From assembly GCF_004168255.1 (NCBI RefSeq), contig NZ_SEWG01000003.1, forward strand, positions 434,001 through 498,000: DNA of 64,000 nucleotides. Direction: 5' to 3'. Of the stretch, positions 52,821 to 60,967 are shown one piece after another. A model generated the notes under the pieces. That model was given only the letters and a program-made list of their open reading frames with translations, did not search any database and had not been told where the DNA came from. The stretch's first letter is position 1. Each line of letters starts with the position of its first letter. The stretch is from Mucilaginibacter terrigena. Lineage in GTDB: Bacteria; Bacteroidota; Bacteroidia; Sphingobacteriales; Sphingobacteriaceae. Position numbers and translations under genes: made by a program.

Positions 52821-54119
52821 ATGATCGGACAGGTTGTATTTATCATCATTTTGCTGGGGGCTGCTTACCTGTTTGGTAAAAACGTAGCCAGGGTACGCCG
52901 CAACATTCTTTTAGGCCGCGATACCGACAGGAGCGACCGCCCCGCCGAGCGTTGGGCCATTATGGCAAAGGTAGCTTTGGGCCAAACCAAAATGGTAAAA
53001 CGCCCAACCGCCGCGGTAATGCACTTCTTTATCTACGTAGGGTTCGTCATCATTAACCTGGAGGTGCTGGAGATCATGATAGATGGTATCTTCGGCTCTC
53101 ACCGGATCTTTTCCAAGCCCTTGGGCAGCCTGTATGGCTTGCTGATAGGCGGCTTCGAGGTACTGGCGCTGCTGGTGCTGGTATCGTGCGTGGTTTTCCT
53201 GGCCCGCCGCAACATCATTAAATTAAAACGCTTCAGCGGTACCGAGATGACCACCTGGCCAAGATCTGATGCCAATTATATCCTCACTATCGAGATCCTT
53301 TTAATGACGGCCTTCCTCACCATGAACGCCGCCGATTATAAGTTACAGCTTTTACACTTCGGGCATTATGTTACCGCGGGCAGTTTTCCGGTAAGCGAAT
53401 TTATTTCGCCACTACTCCCATCGGGCACAGGCGCATTGGCTGGTATCGAGCGGGGCTGCTGGTGGTTCCACATCATCGGGATACTGGCGTTTTTAAATTA
53501 CCTGCCGTATTCAAAGCATTTTCATATCCTGCTGGCCTTCCCTAATGTATATTATTCCAATCTTGAGCCAAAGGGTGAGTTTAGTAACATGGCATCCGTT
53601 ACCAATGAGGTAAAGGCGATGCTTGATCCCTCATTTGTGCCCGAAACTACCGAGGTAAGCCGTTTTGGGGCGAAGGATGTAACCGACCTTACCTGGAAGA
53701 ACCTGATGGAAGCCTACACCTGTACCGAGTGTGGCAGGTGTACGTCGGTTTGCCCGGCGAATATTACGGGCAAGCTGTTATCGCCCCGCAAAATCATGAT
53801 GGATACCCGCGACAGGCTAACTGAAGTGGGTAACAACCTTGATAAGCGCGGCAAGGACTACACCGACGATAAAACTTTATTGGATAACTACATCACCCGC
53901 GAGGAGTTGTGGGCCTGTACAACCTGCAACGCCTGCGTAGAGGCCTGCCCGGTGAACATCAATCCGCTGGAAATTATAACAGAGATGCGCCGGTACGTGG
54001 TGATGGAAGAATCGCAGGCACCGGCGAGTTTGAATAACATGTTCGGCAATATGGAAAACAACGGCGCCCCCTGGAAATACAGCCAGGCCGACAGGTTAAA
54101 CTGGGCCGAAAAAGAATAA
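52821..54119 (+). CDS. membrane-bound Fe-S oxidoreductase subunit (heterodisulfide-reductase-like)
   Basis: 432 residues. The first 260 carry about five membrane helices (VVFIIILLGAAYLFG, MHFFIYVGFVIINLEVLE and others) resembling a heme-type or NarI-like membrane part. The remainder has two 4Fe-4S motifs: CTECGRCTSVCP and CTTCNACVEACP. It probably passes electrons between the quinone pool and the CCG protein encoded two genes downstream. The electron donor is unknown. The first of three close-packed genes. Confidence 0.9.
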   Translation: MIGQVVFIIILLGAAYLFGKNVARVRRNILLGRDTDRSDRPAERWAIMAKVALGQTKMVKRPTAAVMHFFIYVGFVIINLEVLEIMIDGIFGSHRIFSKPLGSLYGLLIGGFEVLALLVLVSCVVFLARRNIIKLKRFSGTEMTTWPRSDANYILTIEILLMTAFLTMNAADYKLQLLHFGHYVTAGSFPVSEFISPLLPSGTGALAGIERGCWWFHIIGILAFLNYLPYSKHFHILLAFPNVYYSNLEPKGEFSNMASVTNEVKAMLDPSFVPETTEVSRFGAKDVTDLTWKNLMEAYTCTECGRCTSVCPANITGKLLSPRKIMMDTRDRLTEVGNNLDKRGKDYTDDKTLLDNYITREELWACTTCNACVEACPVNINPLEIITEMRRYVVMEESQAPASLNNMFGNMENNGAPWKYSQADRLNWAEKE

Positions 54120-54123
54120 TAGC

Positions 54124-54552
54124 ATGTCGCAAGATTTAGAAACAAAATACATAGCCTTTGTAGAAAAGGTAGCTGCCAGCAAACAGGTGTGGGGCTTAAA
54201 AAGTAAAACGGGCTGGGCCAACGCCGATGCGACGGACAATGCGGACGTAGCGGTAATACCGTTTTGGTCGGAGCGGGGCCTGGCTAAGCTTGGCGCCCGG
54301 GAGGATTGGAAAACATACACGCCAACCGAAATCCCTTTAGCAATATTTTTAGAAGACCTGTGTATGGATATGGCCGATAACGACGTATTGGCAGGCATTG
54401 AGTGGGACACCAAAATGTTTGGTACTGAAGCCGACGCTTTAGTGGTTGCGCTGGATATTTTGAACAGGCTGGCCGCCATCAATTCGGCCATTACTTTTAC
54501 CAATTACAGCAACATACAAGAGTTTATAACCGAGATAAGCGAAGAAGAATAA
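54124..54552 (+). CDS. DUF2750 protein inside an Fe-S operon
   Basis: 142 residues, four bases after the previous stop and two bases before the next start, so certainly in the same transcript. Recognised as DUF2750 by KQVWGLKSKTGWANADA, IPFWSERGLAKLG and PTEIPLAIFLEDLC. There is no cofactor motif. DUF2750 proteins are of unknown function. Their usual neighbours are different, so its place between two Fe-S subunits is unusual. Confidence 0.8.
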   Translation: MSQDLETKYIAFVEKVAASKQVWGLKSKTGWANADATDNADVAVIPFWSERGLAKLGAREDWKTYTPTEIPLAIFLEDLCMDMADNDVLAGIEWDTKMFGTEADALVVALDILNRLAAINSAITFTNYSNIQEFITEISEEE

Positions 54553-54554
54553 TA

Positions 54555-55343
54555 ATGGAGCAAAAGATCCCAACCATGGCCGAAATGGCTGCCGAAGGCA
54601 AAGAACCCGAGATACTATTCTGGGTAGGCTGTGCCGGTAGTTTCGACGAGCGCGCCCAGAAAATAACCCGCGATATCTGCAAGATCCTGCATCATGTAGG
54701 CATCAGCTACGCGGTGCTGGGTACCGAAGAAAGCTGCACCGGCGACCCTGCTAAACGCGCGGGAAACGAGTTTTTGTTCCAGATGCAGGCCATGACCAAT
54801 ATTGAAGTGCTGAACGGTTATAACATCAAAAAGATAGTAACCGGCTGCCCGCATTGTTTCAACACCATCCGTAACGAATACCCGGGGTTGGGCGGAACTT
54901 ACGAAGTGATCCACCATACCCAACTCATCCAATCGCTTATAGACGAAGGTAAACTAAAGGCCGAAGGCGGCGAAAGCTTTAAAGGCCGCAAAATAACCTT
55001 CCACGACCCGTGCTACCTGGGCCGCGGCAATAACGTTTACGAAGCCCCCCGCGCCGCATTAGAGATCCTGGACACCGAGCTGGTAGAAATGAAACGCTGC
55101 AAAAGCAACGGCCTTTGCTGCGGCGCAGGCGGCGCGCAAATGTTTAAAGAACCAGAGCCGGGCAAAAAAGACATCAACGACGAGCGCATGCTGGATGTTA
55201 TAGAAACCGGGGCGAATGTGATAGCATCGGGCTGTCCTTTCTGTATGACCATGCTAACCGATGGTGTTAAGCATATGGAAAAAGAGCAGGAAATAAAAGT
55301 GCTTGATATAGCCGAGATAACCGTTAGGGCAAACGGGTTGTAA
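54555..55343 (+). CDS. CCG-domain Fe-S oxidoreductase
   Basis: 262 residues with five cysteine blocks typical of CCG proteins (HdrB/GlpC/LldE type): FWVGCAGSFD, GCPHCFNTIRNEYP, DPCYLGRGNNVYEAP, GLCCGAGGAQMF and SGCPFCMTML. They bind a non-cubane or cubane Fe-S cluster and transfer electrons. It forms a functional pair with the membrane Fe-S protein. The operon ends after this gene; a 9-bp hairpin follows. Confidence 0.9.
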   Translation: MEQKIPTMAEMAAEGKEPEILFWVGCAGSFDERAQKITRDICKILHHVGISYAVLGTEESCTGDPAKRAGNEFLFQMQAMTNIEVLNGYNIKKIVTGCPHCFNTIRNEYPGLGGTYEVIHHTQLIQSLIDEGKLKAEGGESFKGRKITFHDPCYLGRGNNVYEAPRAALEILDTELVEMKRCKSNGLCCGAGGAQMFKEPEPGKKDINDERMLDVIETGANVIASGCPFCMTMLTDGVKHMEKEQEIKVLDIAEITVRANGL

Positions 55344-55362
55344 TTTTTAATACTTGATGATA

Positions 55363-55383
55363 ATGCCAAGCGTAGCTTGGCAT
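55363..55383. repeat. perfect hairpin after the Fe-S operon
   Basis: ATGCCAAGC, GTA, GCTTGGCAT: nine perfect base pairs without a T run. Of a known Bacteroidota small-repeat type; may also slow or stabilise the end of the transcript. Confidence 0.5.
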
Positions 55384-55463
55384 CTGTAGAGATTACAACT
55401 GGTAAGTTTAGTACTCCTAACCTTATCACTTATTTGTTTACACGGCAGGCGGAAGTCATGTCG

Positions 55464-55949
55464 TTACAAGCCCTTGCTTTTTAAAAAAGTAAGGGCTTCT
55501 TTTAAACTATCCAGCCGTTGCGGCGATAATTTTTTTACAGGGATCTCCCAATGCGTGGCCATCGAGTCTACATCCCCTTGCGGGTCCTGGTAGGTTTGGA
55601 TAATGATATCATCGGTTTGGGTTTTCATTTGCAGGGTATCTGTTTCGGCTTTTCCGGGGAGGTAATCCAGCCCGGCAAAACGCTGTAAATTAAACGAATA
55701 ATATTCCTGTTTACCCTGTTGATAAGTTTTTCGCAAGCGGATAAAATGGTCGGTTGTAAGGGTTATTTCATACTTCTTCAGCTTAGGTTCAACGGTAGGG
55801 TCGTAGCTTTCGTTGAGGAAACGGTTGCCCCAGTTTATCCACTCCTGTTCGGTAGAAAACAGCTTAAAACCGTATAAAAACAGCGCCGGCAGCACAATTA
55901 CTGTTACAAGCAACGCTTTTTTCTTTCCGGGCAGAAGTGATGTTTGCAT
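55464..55949 (-). CDS. unknown membrane-anchored protein
   Basis: 161 residues. One N-terminal membrane segment (ALLVTVIVLPALFLYGF) follows a basic start, so the protein is anchored with the rest outside the membrane. The soluble part has YEITLTTDHFIRLRKTYQQG and a helical end (LDSLKEALTFLKSKGL). No family recognised. Divergent from the next gene. Confidence 0.6.
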   Translation of the reverse strand: MQTSLLPGKKKALLVTVIVLPALFLYGFKLFSTEQEWINWGNRFLNESYDPTVEPKLKKYEITLTTDHFIRLRKTYQQGKQEYYSFNLQRFAGLDYLPGKAETDTLQMKTQTDDIIIQTYQDPQGDVDSMATHWEIPVKKLSPQRLDSLKEALTFLKSKGL

Positions 55950-55995
55950 GACAACTTATAATATACACAAGGTAATAATTTGATAAATTTGCGAT

Positions 55996-56481
55996 ATGGA
56001 ATTTTCTTCACACTCAAGGGTTTGGGTCTATCAATCCGACCGTAAATTAACCGACACCGAAGTGCTGCAAGCGCAAATTTTGCTGGATAATTTTACCACC
56101 GGATGGACGGCCCATAACAACCAGTTGCTGGCTAAAGCCGAGATTAGGTACAACCGGTTTTTGATATTGATAGTAGACGAAAGCCAGGCCGGCGCAAGCG
56201 GGTGCTCGATAGATAAATCGGTAAATTTTATGAAGCAGATGGAGCAGCAGTTTGGCATCAACCTGTTCGACAGGTTTAACCTGGCCTACCGCGATGGCGA
56301 AGAAGTAGTATCCGTATCCCGCCACCAGTTTGAAGAGCTGCTGAAAGCAGGTACCATCAATACCGAAACCATTGTGTTTAACAACCTGGCCCAAAACATA
56401 ACCGAACTGCAAACCAAATGGGAGGTGCCATTTAAAGATAGCTGGCATATCCAGTTGTTTAGAGATTTAATTACTGCTTAA
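55996..56481 (+). CDS. unknown conserved protein, often mislabelled ABC transporter ATPase
   Basis: 161 residues, no Walker A or B motif and no signature motif, so it is not an ATPase by sequence. The layout (FSSHSRVWVYQSDRKLTDTE, FTTGWTAHNNQLLAKAEIRY, LILIVDESQAGASGCSIDKS) is that of a conserved Bacteroidota family. A perfect -7 box TAAATTTG at 55984-55991 lies five bases before the ATG. Function unknown. Confidence 0.7.
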   Translation: MEFSSHSRVWVYQSDRKLTDTEVLQAQILLDNFTTGWTAHNNQLLAKAEIRYNRFLILIVDESQAGASGCSIDKSVNFMKQMEQQFGINLFDRFNLAYRDGEEVVSVSRHQFEELLKAGTINTETIVFNNLAQNITELQTKWEVPFKDSWHIQLFRDLITA

Positions 56482-56488
56482 TAATTGT

Positions 56489-56496
56489 TAAATTTG
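56489..56496 (+). promoter_or_regulatory. -7 element of the toxin-antitoxin operon
   Basis: TAAATTTG, perfect TAnnTTTG, five bases before the antitoxin ATG; suggests a leaderless transcript. It overlaps a near-palindrome TTAATAATTGTTAA (56478-56491) that could be an autoregulatory operator. Confidence 0.45.
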
Positions 56497-56500
56497 TTTT

Positions 56501-56692
56501 ATGACAACTTTCACAGTAGAAGTAAATGATAGCGATGCTGAGATGGTGCTGACTATTTTAAAAAAATTTAAGGCTAAAGTAATAGAAGCTCCTAAGAGAA
56601 ATGAGTTAACAGAAGAGATTGCAACCGCAATAAGAGAGGTTAAAGATATACAATCTGGTAAGTCTCATTCTTTGTCACTTAAAGATATTTAA
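56501..56692 (+). CDS. probable type II antitoxin
   Basis: 63 residues. N-terminal TFTVEVNDSDAEMVLTILKK and a helical tail ending SLSLKDI, a layout of small antitoxins that precede RelE/ParE-like toxins. Its last base is shared with the toxin start (ATG overlap), the standard coupled arrangement. It probably neutralises the toxin and represses the pair. Confidence 0.7.
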   Translation: MTTFTVEVNDSDAEMVLTILKKFKAKVIEAPKRNELTEEIATAIREVKDIQSGKSHSLSLKDI

Positions 56693-57033
56693 TGGCTAAT
56701 CAAATAGTTTACTCTCAGGTTTTCATTCGTAAAGCTAAAGAGTTAAAGAAACGGCATCTTTCGCTTGTTTCTGATTTAACAGAACTTGAAAATAGCCTAT
56801 TAGAAAATCCAAAACAAGGGGCCGACTTGGGCTCAGGATTATATAAGGTTAGATTAGCCGTTAAAAGCAAGGGGAAAGGCAAAAGCGGAGGCTACCGGGT
56901 TATCACATTTCTTGTAACCAAATCTGATTTAGACATCACCATAAATATGCTTACCATTTATGATAAATCGGATGAAAGCTCTATAGATAAAAAATATCTT
57001 TTAGCTCTAATCAAAGATTTGTTTGGCTCTTAA
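56692..57033 (+). CDS. probable RelE/ParE/HigB-type toxin
   Basis: 113 residues. RelE-superfamily pattern: IRKAKELKKRHLSLVSDLTE near the start, GSGLYKVRLAVKSKGKGKSG in the core (basic nuclease-site area) and FLVTKSDLDITINMLTIYDK toward the end. Members cleave mRNA at the ribosome (RelE) or inhibit gyrase (ParE). The long, Lys-rich form resembles HigB2-like toxins. Coupled to the antitoxin; followed by YciI after three bases. Confidence 0.78.
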   Translation: MANQIVYSQVFIRKAKELKKRHLSLVSDLTELENSLLENPKQGADLGSGLYKVRLAVKSKGKGKSGGYRVITFLVTKSDLDITINMLTIYDKSDESSIDKKYLLALIKDLFGS

Positions 57034-57036
57034 ATC

Positions 57037-57324
57037 ATGTTTATCATCAACCTCTACTATACTGCCCCGCTGGAAGAACTTGACAGGCACATGGAGGCCC
57101 ATGTAAAGTATCTGAAAAAATATTACGCGGCCGATGTGTTCATCATGAGCGGCCGTAAGGTACCGCGCACAGGGGGCATCATTATTGCCCAGGCCGATTC
57201 AAAAGAGATCCTGGAGAAGATCATCGCCGAAGATCCATTCCATCAGCACAAGCTTGCGGAGTTTGAAATAACAGAGTTCCTGGCATCACAATCGCATCCC
57301 GCGGTAAAAGATATATTGCGATAG
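57037..57324 (+). CDS. YciI family protein
   Basis: 95 residues, one YCII ferredoxin-like domain: MFIINLYYTAPLEELDRHMEA with the early His, and FIMSGRKVPRTGGIIIAQAD. Function unknown, sometimes enzymatic dehalogenase-like. Its start lies just after the toxin stop, probably in the same transcript by chance rather than by function. Confidence 0.85.
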   Translation: MFIINLYYTAPLEELDRHMEAHVKYLKKYYAADVFIMSGRKVPRTGGIIIAQADSKEILEKIIAEDPFHQHKLAEFEITEFLASQSHPAVKDILR

Positions 57325-57337
57325 TCCAATACGGCTT

Positions 57338-57415
57338 GTCATCCTGAGGAACGAAGGATCTATTAACGAGCATGCATGTTGGCGAATAGATACTTCACTA
57401 TCGTTCAGCATGACA
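57338..57415. repeat. TGTCAT...ATGACA dispersed inverted repeat
   Basis: Begins TGTCATCCTGAGGAACGAAG and ends TTCACTATCGTTCAGCATGACA. Third copy of the element seen at 5203-5300 and 18352-18379. Non-coding. Confidence 0.7.
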
Positions 57416-57443
57416 AATTATTTTGATTTTTATATATTGCATT

Positions 57444-58061
57444 ATGGAACAGTATGATAACCGTATTGATGCTTATATAGATAAGTCGGCAGACTTTGCA
57501 AAACCAATATTGACCCACTTGCGCCAGCTGGTGCACCGGGCATCGCCCGAGATAACGGAAACCATCAAATGGAGCGCCCCGTTTTTTGAATACAAGGGTG
57601 TACTGTGCTTTATGATGGCTTTTAAGCAACATGCCGGCTTTGGCTTTTGGAAAGCTGATACACTGCCCGACCCGCACGGAATAATACAGGACGAAGGCAA
57701 CGCCGGCAGCATTGGAAAACTAACCACCCTTGCCGACCTCCCCAACGATGATATCCTGATCTGGTACATCCGACAGGCGATGGAATTGAAAAATGTGGCA
57801 CCATCTGCAAAGGTTGCAGCCCCAAAGATCAGGAAAACCCCGGCTGCCACAACACCACTTGCAACGCCCGGTTACCTGATAGAGTTATTGGCCAATAACG
57901 CAGAAGCGGCAGAACACTTCGATAACTTCAGCCCATCGCAAAAAAAGGAATACATCACCTGGTTCGAGGAAGCTAAATCCGAAGCCACCCGCAACAAAAG
58001 GTTAGCCGAAGGTATCGCCTGGATAAGCGAGGGTAAAACAAGGCACTGGAAGTATAAATAA
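57444..58061 (+). CDS. DUF1801 plus OmdA/YdeI-type protein
   Basis: 205 residues from the ATG at 57444. The N-terminal DUF1801 part (LVHRASPEITETIKWSAPFF, GFGFWKADTL) is followed by a Pro/Ala linker (about residues 117-135) and a C-terminal YdeI/OmpD-associated (OmdA) part (FDNFSPSQKKEYITWFEEAK, RNKRLAEGIAWISEG). Fusions of this kind are linked in other species to bacteriocin protection; here the role is unknown. Confidence 0.8.
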   Translation: MEQYDNRIDAYIDKSADFAKPILTHLRQLVHRASPEITETIKWSAPFFEYKGVLCFMMAFKQHAGFGFWKADTLPDPHGIIQDEGNAGSIGKLTTLADLPNDDILIWYIRQAMELKNVAPSAKVAAPKIRKTPAATTPLATPGYLIELLANNAEAAEHFDNFSPSQKKEYITWFEEAKSEATRNKRLAEGIAWISEGKTRHWKYK

Positions 58062-58195
58062 TAACTGTTTAGGCGACAGTTTTGTTCATTGTGAACACAC
58101 ACGACTACCGTGAACAAGCGTGAACACCTGATAATCAGATGATTTGATATTCAACTACTGACAGAACGCTGCCACCATTAATATTACGCCTTTTA

Positions 58196-58606
58196 TTACT
58201 GCTCTACCAAACTCAGCCATTGTTTAATTACACTTTGCAGGGCGCTGGTTTTAGCCCCGGCATCAGCCATGTCTTTAAATGTCGCTATACGCCGGCCGTC
58301 CTTATAATCACCTTCTAACAATCCTGATGTATCATTAACACTTGCGCCGCCGGGGAAAACCAGCATAATACGGTTTTTGTGCAGGTTAAATACGGCTATG
58401 TCCCGCTTGTATTCTTTTGGGTCGAATGGTGCCATCTCGCCGGTGTAATAAAAACTGGGGTTGTTCCATTTTATCTGTTCGGCAATTTCGGGGTCGGTAT
58501 TTAGGATGATTTGCCTAAGTGTTTCAACCACGTAGCGGATAGCCGGGTCGAGTTTTTGGATGTGCTGTGTTACTTGTTGTTGATCTGTTAAGGCTGGTTT
58601 AGGCAT
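58196..58606 (-). CDS. DUF1801 domain protein
   Basis: 136 residues, one DUF1801 domain: VVETLRQIILNTDPEIAEQI, IKWNNPSFYYTGEMAPFDP, GGASVNDTSGLLEGDYKDGR. A distant relative of the N-terminal part of the neighbouring convergent gene, suggesting old duplication. Function unknown. A minus-strand -7 box TATCTTTG lies at 58627-58634. Confidence 0.82.
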   Translation of the reverse strand: MPKPALTDQQQVTQHIQKLDPAIRYVVETLRQIILNTDPEIAEQIKWNNPSFYYTGEMAPFDPKEYKRDIAVFNLHKNRIMLVFPGGASVNDTSGLLEGDYKDGRRIATFKDMADAGAKTSALQSVIKQWLSLVEQ

Positions 58607-58648
58607 GGGGATATGATGAACAATTACAAAGATAAAGGTAGCACTTAT

Positions 58649-59248
58649 TTATTCGGCCATTTTGCTTTCAACGCGCTTCCTGATGCGGCTTAGCGAGGGG
58701 TTTGTGATACCAAGGTATGACGCGATATGATAGGCCGGGATCCGTTCGATAATATCCGGATGTTCTCCCAGCAGCCTGGTATAGCGTTGCTCGTGCGAGA
58801 AGAATATGAACTCCTCCGTACGGGTTTGCGCGATAACAAAAAACAGTTCGGCCAGCAGCCTGCCAAATATCGCCCAGTTAGGGTGGGTTTCATAAAGGCT
58901 GTTAAGATCTTTATAGGAGATAAAGAAAATTTCCGAATCCTCCATCGCTTCGATAAAATACCAGCACGGGTTGCGCGATACAAAGCTCCTGAACGAAACA
59001 ACAAACTGGTTTTCTGAGAAGAAAAAGATGTTCTTATCTTCCTTTGTTTCCGGGTCGCGATAGTAGATGCGGAATATGCCTTTAACTATCAGCCCCAGGT
59101 CGTTACAAACCATGCTCTGCATATTAAAGAAGTCGCCTTTGTTTATTTTCCGCGCTTTCCAAAAGGGCTGGCTGTCGCTAATGTCTTTATCGTTTAGCGG
59201 GGCAAAATTCCTCAGGTGTTTAAAGGCGATATCGTTTCTATCGTTCAT
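58649..59248 (-). CDS. Crp/Fnr family transcriptional regulator
   Basis: 199 residues from the ATG at 59248 (a TTG two codons upstream is the other choice). N-terminal cyclic-nucleotide-binding-like fold (FFNMQSMVCNDLGLIVKGIF, NQFVVSFRSFVSRNPCWYFI) and a C-terminal helix-turn-helix (IPAYHIASYLGITNPSLSRIRKRVE). No iron-sulfur or heme cysteines are evident. Divergent from a membrane protein gene (59457) that is a plausible target. Confidence 0.87.
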   Translation of the reverse strand: MNDRNDIAFKHLRNFAPLNDKDISDSQPFWKARKINKGDFFNMQSMVCNDLGLIVKGIFRIYYRDPETKEDKNIFFFSENQFVVSFRSFVSRNPCWYFIEAMEDSEIFFISYKDLNSLYETHPNWAIFGRLLAELFFVIAQTRTEEFIFFSHEQRYTRLLGEHPDIIERIPAYHIASYLGITNPSLSRIRKRVESKMAE

Positions 59249-59456
59249 TATCAATACAGATCAGTTTTGCTGTACTTTACAATACACTTCAAATATACCC
59301 CGAAAATAATACAAGCATTTTCAATTAGCGAAAATTTACCCGTCATTAAAAATTGTAATGCCACGGTAATCTTCTCCCGCATTTTTAACTTAAGTTAAAA
59401 TGCCGTCAGCCAATACTGCAGACCTTTGGCGTAACAAAAACAATAACAATCAAATC

Positions 59457-60044
59457 ATGACTTCAAGCACTCAACCTAACGCGATAGTAAACGGCCAGGC
59501 CGTTGAAACTGCCACATCATTACGTAAACTTTACTTCATCCGCGCCGGCTTTTCAGTCGCATGGGTTATTCTTATCGCCCTGTTTGCAAAAACTTCCATG
59601 GGGATAGCCGGCGTTTTGCTGATCATTTATCCTGCCTGGGATGTGGTGGGTACCTTCCTGGATATTCGTGCCAATACCGGCAGTACTTCTAAAACACCGC
59701 AATATGTAAACGCAGTTATCAGCGGCATCACTACCGTAGCTGTGGGCGTAGCTTTACAAAAAGGAATCCCCGAAACATTGATGGTTTTTGGCGCCTGGGC
59801 AATTGGGACAGGATTGATCCAATTTATTTTAGGGTTGCGCCGCCGCAAATTTTTAGGTGGCCAATGGCCCATGATCATCAGCGGTGGCCAATCTATAATT
59901 GGCGGTACATCGTTTGTCCTGCTGGCGCATGACCCTACAAAGGGGATTAGCAGCCTTGCCGGGTATGCTGCATTTGGCGCTTTTTATTATCTGCTTGCTG
60001 CATTTCGCCTGTCAAAAACAGTTAATGCAGATGTTAAGGGATAA
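59457..60044 (+). CDS. DUF308-like membrane protein
   Basis: 195 residues from the ATG at 59457 (MTSSTQPNAIVNGQAVETAT); the extension to 59400 has no family support. Six membrane segments; FSVAWVILIALFAKTSMGIA and GAWAIGTGLIQFILGLRRRK fit the acid-resistance/HdeD-like DUF308 type. Divergent from the Crp/Fnr regulator, which may control it. Confidence 0.7.
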   Translation: MTSSTQPNAIVNGQAVETATSLRKLYFIRAGFSVAWVILIALFAKTSMGIAGVLLIIYPAWDVVGTFLDIRANTGSTSKTPQYVNAVISGITTVAVGVALQKGIPETLMVFGAWAIGTGLIQFILGLRRRKFLGGQWPMIISGGQSIIGGTSFVLLAHDPTKGISSLAGYAAFGAFYYLLAAFRLSKTVNADVKG

Positions 60045-60082
60045 ATATTTTAGTTGGTTGCAAAGGCATAGGGCGGAGGGCC

Positions 60083-60823
60083 TTAAAACTCCAGCGGCCC
60101 AAGCCTGCGCATGTTTTTCATGATGAGGTATTGGCGGTGCCTTAAGTAGCGGGTTGGTTTGGTGGCGCTCCACCTTAGTGGGCTTGGAAATATAACCGCT
60201 ATGGCTGCCGACTGCCGCCTGCTGAGCTTTGATGCGGGCTTATGGAAATAAGCCTGCGAAGCAGCCTCGATGCCGTAAATGCCATCGCCCATTTCTATCA
60301 CGTTAAGGTACACCTCCATAATGCGTTTCTTGCTCCAGAAGGTCTCTATCAGCACCGTGAACCATGCTTCGAAGCCTTTACGAACAAACGAACGGCCGGG
60401 ATATAGGAAAACGTTTTTGGCGGTTTGCTGGCTGATGGTGCTGCCACCTATCAGTTTTTTACTTTTGGCGTTTTTTTGGATGGCGCGTTCAATGGCCTTA
60501 AAATCAAACCCGTGGTTCTCCAAAAATGTTTGGTCTTCGGCGGCCACGGCGGCGCGTTTCATATTGTCGGCTATCTGGTCAAACGCTACCCATTGCTTGT
60601 CTACTTTCCAATCCTTGCCATCGGCCTTGCGTTCAAAGCCGCGCTGTATCATAAGCCAGGTAAAGGGCGGGTTTACAAATTTAAACAGCAATACGCCAAA
60701 CAAGCTGGCGGCAACAAACACAATGGCGGCAAGCTTAACTACCCGTAAAACCAGCCGTACAATGCCGTTTGATTTCGGATTTCGGAATTTCGATTTCGGA
60801 TTGTTCTTATTGCGCTGAGCCAT
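60083..60823 (-). CDS. mtgA: monofunctional peptidoglycan transglycosylase with a repeat-derived N-terminus
   Basis: 246 residues. It polymerises lipid II into glycan strands. One membrane helix (LAAIVFVAASLFGVLLFKFV) is followed by the GT51 domain: AAEDQTFLENHGFDFKAIER with the catalytic Glu, GGSTISQQTAKNVFLYPGRS, KRIMEVYLNVIEMGDGIYGI, and a C-terminal RYLRHRQYL. Residues 8-18 (NPKSKFRNPKS) are encoded by one arm of the 32-bp inverted repeat at 60771-60802/60931-60962. The repeat has become part of the cytoplasmic N-terminus without breaking the frame. Confidence 0.93.
   Translation of the reverse strand: MAQRNKNNPKSKFRNPKSNGIVRLVLRVVKLAAIVFVAASLFGVLLFKFVNPPFTWLMIQRGFERKADGKDWKVDKQWVAFDQIADNMKRAAVAAEDQTFLENHGFDFKAIERAIQKNAKSKKLIGGSTISQQTAKNVFLYPGRSFVRKGFEAWFTVLIETFWSKKRIMEVYLNVIEMGDGIYGIEAASQAYFHKPASKLSRRQSAAIAVIFPSPLRWSATKPTRYLRHRQYLIMKNMRRLGPLEF
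60771..60802. repeat. 32-bp repeat arm inside mtgA
   Basis: The exact inverse of 60931-60962; made of TTTCGGAT units on the plus strand. It encodes MtgA residues 8-18 on the minus strand. A 31/32 copy is at 22651-22682. Confidence 0.9.
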
Positions 60824-60866
60824 GTTTTATTAGATGCAGCGAATGTCTGCATAATCTTTATTAAAC

Positions 60867-60904
60867 GCAAAAAGGTGTTTAGCCTAAACTAAACACCTTT
60901 TTGC
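60867..60904. terminator. strong terminator between rplI and mtgA
   Basis: A perfect 16-bp stem (GCAAAAAGGTGTTTAG with its complement) and a six-base loop, with T-rich ends on both strands. It ends the rpsF-rpsR-rplI transcript about 60 bases past the rplI stop. Confidence 0.8.
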
Positions 60905-60930
60905 TTAAAATTCTAAAGTTCTAATATCTA

Positions 60931-60962
60931 AATCCGAAATCGAAATTCCGAAATCCGAAATC
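60931..60962. repeat. 32-bp repeat arm next to rplI
   Basis: The second arm of the perfect inverted repeat with 60771-60802, and 31/32 identical to 22651-22682. It starts five bases beyond the rplI stop. Confidence 0.9.
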
Positions 60963-60967
60963 AAGTA

